Shown one piece after another: positions 33,302-40,249 of a DNA stretch of 64,000 nucleotides. Position 1 is the first letter of the stretch, and every line of letters begins with the position of its first letter. Below the pieces are notes generated by a model. The model saw only the letters and a list, made by a program, of their open reading frames with translations, did no database searches and was not told the origin of the DNA. The position numbers were made by a program, and so were the translations under genes. Source of the DNA: Siphonobacter sp047605205 (GTDB lineage: Bacteria; Bacteroidota; Bacteroidia; Cytophagales; Spirosomataceae); contig JASGGE010000003.1 in assembly GCA_047605205.1 (NCBI GenBank), positions 1 to 64,000 of the forward strand. Reading direction: 5' to 3'.

Positions 33302-34216
33302 TTAGGAAGGCTGCCGAATTTCCCAAATGGAAAGAAGTCGGTCATCTGAGCCCGAAATTAAACAGTTTTTATGAGTTGTCCATAGTACTTTATTAACAGA
33401 TGTTCGATGCCCCGCATGACGAGCCCGGTCAATTACCTTCAATAATCGACTGGTTTTTGCTTCCCATACCTTCAGGGATTTGTCCATACTGGCCGTTACA
33501 ATCCACTGATGATTTGGGCTATATGCTATATGGTTAATGGCAAACATATGAGCCACTACATCTTGCTGAAGCTGATATTGGTCATGAACTGACCAGGTTT
33601 TTAAATGAGCATCCCGACCTCCCGAATGGAGTAACTGGCCATCTGGTGAATAGCATACTGTAAAGACAGAGTGAGCATGAGCAGCAATTATAAAGGTTAA
33701 CTCAAGTGTATCCAGATCGAAAATCTTAATGGTATGGTCGCTATAACCTATTGCAAATTCCCGGCTAATGCGGTTTATGGCAATGCAACGAGCAGAGGCA
33801 TCACTGGCTTTTAAATGCTTACGAATGGCAAAAGCGGCCTGATCTATTACCAGAACAGTTCCATCACCTAACGCGAGCAAAGCTATATTATCCACCAGTT
33901 GAATATCAAAAATGGCGGCGTTTGTAAGCTTTAAAGAATCTTTTTCCTGCCGTGTATCAGGGTCAATGCGGTGAATTCCTTCAAAATTCTGACCGACCCA
34001 TAACAGGTTATTAACGGAATCGAAGGTCATGCCGTAAACAGAAGCAGGTATACGGGCAATCAGTTCCCCCAAATCAGGGCGAATCAGATTCCAGCGGATC
34101 ACCATCCCATCGGCCCCTGCCGAAAAAAACTGAGTAGGTTCAGTAGCGGCTGTTATGGCATAAATTGCATCGCGGTGGCCGGCAAAGGTGTCTATTTTTT
34201 CAACGTATAAAGACAT
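33302..34216 (-). CDS. WD40-repeat beta-propeller protein
   Basis: A 304 aa cytoplasmic protein without a signal peptide, made of about seven WD40 blades. Examples are HRDAIYAI with DGMVIRWNL, HAHSVFTVCYSPDGQLLHSG with DAHLKTWSV, NHIAYSPNHQWIVTA with DKSLKVWEA, and TSVNKVLWTTHKNCLISGS with DRLLSIWEI. Such propellers are protein-interaction platforms. No partner is fused, and the specific role is unknown. It precedes the divIVA-like gene by 125 bases on the same strand. Confidence 0.88.
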   Translation of the reverse strand: MSLYVEKIDTFAGHRDAIYAITAATEPTQFFSAGADGMVIRWNLIRPDLGELIARIPASVYGMTFDSVNNLLWVGQNFEGIHRIDPDTRQEKDSLKLTNAAIFDIQLVDNIALLALGDGTVLVIDQAAFAIRKHLKASDASARCIAINRISREFAIGYSDHTIKIFDLDTLELTFIIAAHAHSVFTVCYSPDGQLLHSGGRDAHLKTWSVHDQYQLQQDVVAHMFAINHIAYSPNHQWIVTASMDKSLKVWEAKTSRLLKVIDRARHAGHRTSVNKVLWTTHKNCLISGSDDRLLSIWEIRQPS

Positions 34217-34337
34217 ATCTCGTTGTACAAGTCTTACAGAGAAGTAGTAGGAGGGTTATTAAGACTGTGTTCGCTGAGAAAATTACATCAGGAACGAAAG
34301 CCTACTACTGAACAGAGTATTTAACCGGGACATACCG

Positions 34338-34345
34338 TATTTTTG
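34338..34345 (+). promoter_or_regulatory. Bacteroidota -7 promoter box
   Basis: TATTTTTG fits TAnnTTTG, 20 bases before the phosphopantetheinyl transferase ATG. Confidence 0.4.
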
Positions 34346-34365
34346 TTCAAAAATAGTAGAATATA

Positions 34366-35004
34366 ATGTCACTGGTTTGGGTTCAGTCCATAGATAGCGT
34401 AGCAAAACTTGCTCTTTGGGAAATTACGGAAGAAATAGAGGAGCTACGGAATCAGTTTCGGGGAAGTGATGAAGACCTAGCTGAATTTACACAAATTACT
34501 CATCCTCAGAAACAACGCGAATTTCTGGCAAGTCGACTACTCATTCAAACCCTGCTTGAGCAAACGGGTTTTCCGTATCAGGGAATTATGAAGGATGAAT
34601 TTGATAAACCTTCTTTAAAAAACACACACGGACATTTTTCGCTTTCGCATACTACTCAATGGGCTGCTGTTGTCTGGCATCCCACGGCTCGCGTTGGGCT
34701 AGATATTGAACCTATTAGTGAAAAGCTACGTGTGGTCGCTCATAAGTTTCTGAATGAGTCAGAATTTCAGCATGCCAACTCTGAACTGGAACGATTAGCT
34801 ATTTACTGGACGGCGAAAGAAGCTTTATATAAGTTGCACGGCCAGAAAAAACTGAGTTTCAAAGCAAATATTCCTATTGAGCCTTTTCATGAGCGGGCCG
34901 ACTACGTAAAAGGCTGGTTGAAAACACCTGACTGGAACCAACCGTATGACCTGAGTGTCTGGCGACCAGAAGGGCATATTCTTACGGTTGCTGTAGAAGG
35001 TTAA
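34366..35004 (+). CDS. 4'-phosphopantetheinyl transferase (Sfp-type)
   Basis: A 212 aa enzyme that attaches the phosphopantetheine arm of CoA to acyl or peptidyl carrier proteins. Magnesium-binding Asp113 and Glu115 are in VGLDIEPI, and the second motif is WTAKEALYK (Lys151, Glu152). SLSHTTQWAAV gives the CoA-contact His. At about 210 aa it is Sfp-type rather than AcpS-type. No PKS or NRPS gene is in the window. Its stop overlaps that of the converging SirB1-like gene by 4 bases. Confidence 0.9.
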   Translation: MSLVWVQSIDSVAKLALWEITEEIEELRNQFRGSDEDLAEFTQITHPQKQREFLASRLLIQTLLEQTGFPYQGIMKDEFDKPSLKNTHGHFSLSHTTQWAAVVWHPTARVGLDIEPISEKLRVVAHKFLNESEFQHANSELERLAIYWTAKEALYKLHGQKKLSFKANIPIEPFHERADYVKGWLKTPDWNQPYDLSVWRPEGHILTVAVEG

Positions 35005-35861
35005 TGTTCGTCGTTTGGGTTATCTGAGTCAAGTAGTATTTTTAGTAAACGATTGATTTCCTGAACGCGATCGTCATCTCCTGTTTTCTCGAACGCCAGC
35101 GTTAGGTTTCGTAATACCCGCCGGAGGATGTCAAGGTTTGAGCAAGGATTGTAAAAGATCGGGGAAGGAGCCAGATTTAACTGAGCAATGTAACTATCAA
35201 TGTCTTTGCGTTGAAAAACGAGCCCTTTGTTGAAAACGTTAATGTAAAACTGAACGTCATTTTGCTTGTATGTTAGTACAAACAGATTGGGAAGGTTTAC
35301 ACCGTATAAAGGCATGCCCAGCCGCCGGCCAACGAGCATATACAACACACAAAGGCTAATCGGATTCCCTTTACGTGTTTCGAGCACAATGTTTAGCATG
35401 GAATTGGAAGCCGAATGAAAATTCTTGGTATTCGCTCCAAATTTCATCTTTTTGAAAAACACATAATTAAGGGTATCAATTTGCCTGGCTGGATGCATCC
35501 CGTGGTGAAACTCCAGCCAGGCATCATAATAAATCTGATCAATCTCACGCTGAATTTTTTCCAGCGAAAGGTCCGGGTATTGGTAAGTGGCAATTAGCCA
35601 AAGGCCTTCCAGCAAATCGGTTGTTCCGTTATTTTTCCAGGTTTTCAGGCGTTCGGTAAGGGTGCGTAATTGCAGATCGTGGATTAAATCTTCAATGCGT
35701 TTCTGAACGTGCGGATTAAACCCGGAATTTTCCCAGTGGTCTTCTAAAAATGGAATTACGGTGTCACCTAAAGAACGAATCTGTTGCTCAATCATTAGAG
35801 AGACCTCCCGATCATCATCTTCCAATAAAGAAACCAGAGCTTTCAGTTCGCGGCTATCCAT
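35001..35861 (-). CDS. SirB1-family transglutaminase-like protein
   Basis: A 286 aa protein with a HEAT-like N-terminal helical part (about 1-75) and a SirB1/transglutaminase_9 domain (about 85-230). Recognisable stretches are NYVFFKKMKFGANTKNFH, RKGNPISLCVLYMLVGRRLG (the Cys of ISLCVLY occupying the nucleophile position) and GMPLYGVNLPNLFVL. In several bacteria SirB1 genes neighbour prmC/prfA; here they do not. Enzymatic activity is not established for the family. Confidence 0.82.
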   Translation of the reverse strand: MDSRELKALVSLLEDDDREVSLMIEQQIRSLGDTVIPFLEDHWENSGFNPHVQKRIEDLIHDLQLRTLTERLKTWKNNGTTDLLEGLWLIATYQYPDLSLEKIQREIDQIYYDAWLEFHHGMHPARQIDTLNYVFFKKMKFGANTKNFHSASNSMLNIVLETRKGNPISLCVLYMLVGRRLGMPLYGVNLPNLFVLTYKQNDVQFYINVFNKGLVFQRKDIDSYIAQLNLAPSPIFYNPCSNLDILRRVLRNLTLAFEKTGDDDRVQEINRLLKILLDSDNPNDEH

Positions 35862-36092
35862 ACAGAGTGTTAGTCAATTTTGGGTTTAAAATACACGTTT
35901 TTTATAGAAATTCAAAGTGCGTATACTTTCACTTTTTAACTAATTCCAAGCCATTTTCGTTGCAAATGAATGAATAAATGCTACGGATAATAAGGATACA
36001 GGCAGGTTTTAATGTGGTTGGATGGCCCGATTTCTTACCATACGTTAGATATCTTAAAAAGAGTTGGATTATCAGGGCAATTGTATTTTTCC

Positions 36093-36100
36093 TATTTTTG
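36093..36100 (+). promoter_or_regulatory. Bacteroidota -7 promoter box for galE unit
   Basis: TATTTTTG fits TAnnTTTG, 31 bases before the galE ATG. A TTG at 36064 is at a somewhat long spacing. Confidence 0.4.
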
Positions 36101-36131
36101 AGGCCATATCTGATTCATCCTGCTGAACTTC

Positions 36132-37145
36132 ATGAATATCCTTGTTACCGGCGGAGCCGGGTTTATTGGCTCTCATACCGTAGTTGAATTAATCGGAGCG
36201 GGTTTTGAGCCCATTATTATCGATAATTTTTCTAACTCCGAGGAGTCAGTGCTGCAACGTCTGGAATCTATCCTGGGTCGTTCTGTTAAATGTTATTCCG
36301 CCGACTGTAATAATCTTGATCTGCTCACGAATATTTTCAAAGAAGAAAATATTCAGGGAATCATTCACTTTGCTGCTAGTAAGGCGGTTGGTGAATCAGT
36401 AGAAAAGCCTTTACTCTACTATCGAAATAATATTTCTGCTCTGGTAACCTTGCTGGAAGCGATGACCGCCACCGGCGTTTCAAATCTGGTTTTCTCTTCG
36501 TCTTGTACCGTTTATGGGCAGCCTGAACAGGTACCTGTTACGGAAGATACCCCCGTGCAGCCAGCAGCTTCACCCTATGGAAATACGAAACAGGTAGGGG
36601 AAGAAATCATTCGGGATACGGTTGCTTCAGGAGCAAATCTGAAAGCGTTGGCTTTGCGTTACTTTAACCCTATTGGAGCTCACCCTTCGGCGTTGATTGG
36701 TGAATTACCCCGTGGCGTACCTGCTAACTTGGTGCCTTATATGACCCAAACGGCTGCTGGTCTACGAGAGAAATTAATGGTATTTGGAAAGGATTATCCC
36801 ACCGCAGACGGAACCTGTATCCGTGATTTTATTCACGTGGTGGACCTGGCAAAAGCTCATGTGAAAGCATTAGAGCTACTGATTGATCAATCCGCTTCTA
36901 ATTATTACGATTATTTCAATATTGGAACTGGGCAGGGTACAAGCGTTCTGAAACTCATCACTACTTTTGAAAAAGTAACGGGTATAGATTTAAATTACGA
37001 ATTTGCTCCCCGTCGGGTTGGCGATGTAATGGAAGTCTATGCAGATGTGAGTAAATCAACTGGAAAATTGGGCTGGAAAGCTAAAAAAACGCTGGAAGAG
37101 TCGCTGGCAGACGCCTGGCGGTGGCAGGAGGCATTAGCAAAATAA
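36132..37145 (+). CDS. galE: UDP-glucose 4-epimerase
   Basis: A 337 aa extended short-chain dehydrogenase that interconverts UDP-glucose and UDP-galactose. The NAD motif GGAGFIGSH is at 7-15, the catalytic Tyr149 and Lys153 are in SPYGNTKQVGEE, and Ser124/Cys125 precede CTVYGQ. The C-terminal FAPRRVGDVMEVYAD is the GalE-specific sugar-binding segment. It is followed by rfbB after 30 bases and rfbA, forming a nucleotide-sugar supply operon for surface polysaccharide. Confidence 0.95.
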   Translation: MNILVTGGAGFIGSHTVVELIGAGFEPIIIDNFSNSEESVLQRLESILGRSVKCYSADCNNLDLLTNIFKEENIQGIIHFAASKAVGESVEKPLLYYRNNISALVTLLEAMTATGVSNLVFSSSCTVYGQPEQVPVTEDTPVQPAASPYGNTKQVGEEIIRDTVASGANLKALALRYFNPIGAHPSALIGELPRGVPANLVPYMTQTAAGLREKLMVFGKDYPTADGTCIRDFIHVVDLAKAHVKALELLIDQSASNYYDYFNIGTGQGTSVLKLITTFEKVTGIDLNYEFAPRRVGDVMEVYADVSKSTGKLGWKAKKTLEESLADAWRWQEALAK

Positions 37146-37175
37146 ATATTCAATACTTTGTCTGTAATATATTAA

Positions 37176-38234
37176 ATGAAAAAGATACTAATTACGGGAG
37201 GAGCGGGTTTCATAGGCTCTCATGTAGTACGTCGGTTTGTGAAGGAATACACCGATACGTACCAGATTTTCAACCTGGATGCCCTGACGTATGCCGGCAA
37301 TCTGGCTAACCTGAGGGACATCGAATCGGCGGCCAACTATACTTTCGTTAAAGGGGATATCCGCGATGCGGCTTTTCTCGACGAGCTATTCACCCAGCAT
37401 GATTTCTACGGCGTCATTCACCTGGCGGCTGAAAGTCACGTGGACCGTTCCATTACTGATCCCATGGCTTTTGTCTTGACCAATGTCATTGGGACGGTGA
37501 ATTTGCTGAACGCGGCCAAAAAAGCCTGGAAAGAAGACTATTCCCGGCATTTGTTCTATCACGTTTCCACCGATGAGGTGTACGGAGAGCTGCACGATCC
37601 TTCCGAGTTCTTCCTGGAGACAACCAAATACGATCCGCGATCACCCTATTCAGCCTCCAAAGCTTCTTCCGATCATTTTGTTCGGGCTTACGGCAACACG
37701 TACGGCATTCCTTTTGTACTAACCAACTGCTCGAATAATTACGGGCCCAATCACTTTCCTGAGAAGCTGATTCCTCTGATGATCCATAACATTCTCAACC
37801 ATAAGCCATTACCCGTTTATGGCAAGGGGGAAAACGTTCGGGACTGGTTGTTTGTCATTGACCATGCCCGTGCGATTGATGTGGTTTTCCACCAGGGGAC
37901 GATCGGTGAAACCTACAACATTGGAGGTTTTAACGAATGGAAAAACATTGATCTGGTGCATTTGTTGTGCTCGATTATGGATAATAAACTGGGTCGTTCC
38001 GCGGGTACGTCAGCAGGCCTGATTACCTACGTAACCGACCGGGCGGGGCATGATCTGCGGTATGCCATTGATGCTCACAAGATTATGAATGAGTTAGGCT
38101 GGCAGCCTTCGGTAACCTTCGAACAGGGACTTGAACAAACGGTAGATTGGTATCTGGCTAATACCGAGTGGCTGGAAGAAGTCACCTCGGGCTCTTACCA
38201 GAACTATTACGAAAGCATGTACGCACAACGATAA
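37176..38234 (+). CDS. rfbB: dTDP-glucose 4,6-dehydratase
   Basis: A 352 aa enzyme that makes dTDP-4-keto-6-deoxyglucose, the branch point for rhamnose and for amino sugars. GGAGFIGSHV is at 8-17, the catalytic Asp-Glu pair is in HVSTDEVYGEL, and the Tyr/Lys pair is in SPYSASKASSDHFVRA. NCSNNYGPNHFPEKLIPLMI is characteristic of RmlB. It lies between galE and rfbA. No rfbC or rfbD is present in the window, so the final sugar is not defined here. It could feed the DegT aminotransferase at 15.7 kb. Confidence 0.95.
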   Translation: MKKILITGGAGFIGSHVVRRFVKEYTDTYQIFNLDALTYAGNLANLRDIESAANYTFVKGDIRDAAFLDELFTQHDFYGVIHLAAESHVDRSITDPMAFVLTNVIGTVNLLNAAKKAWKEDYSRHLFYHVSTDEVYGELHDPSEFFLETTKYDPRSPYSASKASSDHFVRAYGNTYGIPFVLTNCSNNYGPNHFPEKLIPLMIHNILNHKPLPVYGKGENVRDWLFVIDHARAIDVVFHQGTIGETYNIGGFNEWKNIDLVHLLCSIMDNKLGRSAGTSAGLITYVTDRAGHDLRYAIDAHKIMNELGWQPSVTFEQGLEQTVDWYLANTEWLEEVTSGSYQNYYESMYAQR

Positions 38235-38262
38235 TCATTCAATGTTGAATAAATGAAGGATA

Positions 38263-38348
38263 GAATGAGTGAATAGCCCTAACCCGTAAGGGTTGAATCA
38301 ACCTAGCTCCTTATTTTATGATTCTATCATTCACTCATTCACTCATTC
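38263..38348. repeat. Inverted and tandem repeat between rfbB and rfbA
   Basis: GAATGAGTGAAT (38263-38274) is the reverse complement of ATTCACTCATTC, which occurs twice in overlap at 38329-38340 and 38337-38348. The tandem unit is 8 bases. It may form alternative hairpins in the mRNA, attenuating or protecting the message. Confidence 0.5.
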
Positions 38349-38360
38349 AAAACTGAAAAG

Positions 38361-39221
38361 ATGAAAGGTATTATTCTGGCCGGTGGTTCCGGCACCCGCT
38401 TGCATCCGCTGACGTTGGCCGTTTCCAAGCAGCTCATGCCAGTGTATGACAAACCCATGATTTATTACCCGCTGTCGATTTTGATGCTGGCAGGCATTAA
38501 AGAGATTCTGATTATTTCGACGCCCCACGATTTACCTCATTTCGAAAAACTGCTTGGGGATGGCAGTCGCTTGGGCTGTTCATTCCAGTATGCCGTGCAG
38601 CCGAGTCCGGATGGACTGGCTCAGGCCTTCGTCATTGGCAAAGAATTTATTGGGAATGATAAGGTAGCTTTGATTTTAGGCGATAATATTTTTTACGGTT
38701 CAGGCTTATCCAAGCTTCTGCAGGCCAATAATGATCCCGAAGGAGGTGTCGTGTATGCCTATCAGGTACACGATCCGGAGCGGTATGGTGTGGTGGAGTT
38801 TGATGAAGCCTTCAACGTGCTAAGCATTGAGGAAAAGCCAGCCGAACCCAAGTCAAACTATGCCGTGCCGGGTCTTTATTTCTACGATAACGATGTGGTA
38901 GAAATTGCCGAAAACATTGCTCCAAGCCCAAGAGGTGAGTATGAGATTACGGATGTGAACAAGGTCTATCTGGAAAGAGGCAAACTCAAAGTAGGCGTGC
39001 TGGACCGGGGAACGGCCTGGCTGGATACGGGTACGTTTACTTCGCTGATGCAGGCAGGTCAGTTTGTGGAAGTAATTGAGCAGCGGCAGGGTCTCAAGAT
39101 TGGCTGTATTGAAGAGGTGGCTTACCGCATGGGTTTTATTGATCAGCAGCAACTCAAGGAAATCGCCAAACCTCTCCAAAAAAGTGGCTATGGAACGTAT
39201 TTGCTTTCTTTAGTAAAATAG
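38361..39221 (+). CDS. rfbA: Glucose-1-phosphate thymidylyltransferase
   Basis: A 286 aa nucleotidyltransferase joining dTTP and glucose-1-phosphate to give dTDP-glucose, the substrate of the preceding rfbB product. The N-terminal LAGGSGTRLHPLT is the nucleotide-binding signature. KQLMPVYDKPMIYYPLS, LGDNIFYG (metal Asp) and EEKPAEPKSNYAVPGLYFYD follow in canonical order, then GTAWLDTGTFTSLMQAGQFV. Length is normal. It is the last gene of the galE-rfbB-rfbA unit and is followed by a strong terminator. Confidence 0.96.
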   Translation: MKGIILAGGSGTRLHPLTLAVSKQLMPVYDKPMIYYPLSILMLAGIKEILIISTPHDLPHFEKLLGDGSRLGCSFQYAVQPSPDGLAQAFVIGKEFIGNDKVALILGDNIFYGSGLSKLLQANNDPEGGVVYAYQVHDPERYGVVEFDEAFNVLSIEEKPAEPKSNYAVPGLYFYDNDVVEIAENIAPSPRGEYEITDVNKVYLERGKLKVGVLDRGTAWLDTGTFTSLMQAGQFVEVIEQRQGLKIGCIEEVAYRMGFIDQQQLKEIAKPLQKSGYGTYLLSLVK

Positions 39222-39234
39222 GTTAGCTAATACT

Positions 39235-39277
39235 TAAACAGAAATCCCGCAACTTGAAGCTGCGGGATTTCTGTTTA
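39235..39277 (+). terminator. Intrinsic terminator of the galE-rfbB-rfbA unit
   Basis: A 17-bp stem TAAACAGAAATCCCGCA (39235-39251) and its complement at 39261-39277, with a 9-base loop. Confidence 0.8.
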
Positions 39278-39710
39278 GGCTTTGTTTAAGAAGCAATATT
39301 TTCGGCCTCGCGGACAATGTTATTATCAGGGCGAAAATTGACCCGGTATAATGACGGGTATAGGATATAAATGGGCCTGTTACCTCATGAGCCTGACGTG
39401 TTTTGTCCGTATTATTTCTAAAGTATCACTAAGGATTAAAATAAAAACGGCCGGGCAACCCCTGCCATTCCGGCAAGGACAATCAATAAAAACAAACATT
39501 TCATTAGGTTTAAAAAAATTAAGGCAACAGATCATAGCAATTGCCATGATCTGTATAACTAGAACTTTCTACGGATATGATCAAAAATAAATCCATTTTT
39601 GATCATTGTTTTTCTAAAAAACGCAACTTTTTTCGGAATGAAAGTTTGAAAATAAAGCCTGGAAAATTTTTCAGATTTTTTTGCCAATATTCAAAGTCCC
39701 CAGTCTTGCC
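39278..39710. other. Intergenic region with two hairpins
   Basis: No convincing gene. A hairpin ACAGATCAT/ATGATCTGT lies near 39528-39555, and a second (ATGATCAAAAA, 39577-39587, with TTTTTGATCAT, 39596-39606) looks like a weak terminator. A 79-codon plus-strand frame covers 39351-39590 but its composition looks random. Confidence 0.4.
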
Positions 39711-39718
39711 TACCTTTG
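39711..39718 (+). promoter_or_regulatory. Bacteroidota -7 promoter box for the cyclophilin gene
   Basis: TACCTTTG fits TAnnTTTG, 25 bases before the ATG, with a TTG at 39681 at long spacing. Confidence 0.45.
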
Positions 39719-39743
39719 CGGGAAACTTTAACGATTATTCAGT

Positions 39744-40187
39744 ATGGTAAAGGCAGAAATGCAGACTGACAAAGGAAAGTTAGTCATTGAATTATACGAA
39801 AACGAAACACCAATCACCGTTAAAAACTTCGTTGATTTATCTGAAAAAGGCTTCTATGATGGCCTGATTTTTCACCGGGTTATTCCAGGATTCGTTATTC
39901 AGGGTGGTGATCCAACGGGTACTGGTGCAGGTGGGCCGGGGTATTCTATTCCGTGTGAAACGAAGGCTCCCAAACAATATCATGACAAAGGGGTGTTATC
40001 AATGGCTCACCGTGGGCCTAATACGGGTGGCAGCCAGTTTTTCATCTGTCATAATCGCCAGAATACGGCTCATCTGGACGGAAAACATACCGCTTTTGGT
40101 AGAGTGATTGAAGGACTTGATATCATTGACGATATTCGTCAGGGGGACAAAATTCAGTCCGTAAAAATTGTTCGTGAAGAAGCTTGA
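39744..40187 (+). CDS. Cyclophilin-type peptidyl-prolyl isomerase
   Basis: A 147 aa single-domain cyclophilin that speeds proline isomerisation in folding proteins. Canonical stretches are FHRVIPGFVIQGGDPTGTG (with the catalytic Arg), GVLSMAHRGPNTGGSQFFIC and LDGKHTAFGRVIEGLDIID. There is no signal peptide, so it is cytoplasmic (PpiB-like). Monocistronic and convergent with the S9 peptidase. Confidence 0.95.
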   Translation: MVKAEMQTDKGKLVIELYENETPITVKNFVDLSEKGFYDGLIFHRVIPGFVIQGGDPTGTGAGGPGYSIPCETKAPKQYHDKGVLSMAHRGPNTGGSQFFICHNRQNTAHLDGKHTAFGRVIEGLDIIDDIRQGDKIQSVKIVREEA

Positions 40188-40202
40188 TATTCTTCCTGAA
40201 AC

Positions 40203-40249
40203 AATAATACAGAAGGCTCGCAGTGTCACTGCGAGCCTTCTGTATTATT
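40203..40249. terminator. Very strong bidirectional terminator
   Basis: Two 23-base arms (40203-40225 and 40227-40249), perfectly complementary around a single central T. The core is AGAAGGCTCGCAGTG. It overlaps the stop of the S9 peptidase gene. Confidence 0.85.

Noticed and set aside
38329..38348. Short tandem repeat considered as a CRISPR fragment
   Set aside because: Units are 8 bases with no spacers; no cas gene is present. No CRISPR array was seen anywhere in the window.
39351..39590. 79-codon frame before the cyclophilin gene
   Set aside because: Composition looks random, and it has no ribosome binding site or recognisable motif, although a weak hairpin follows.
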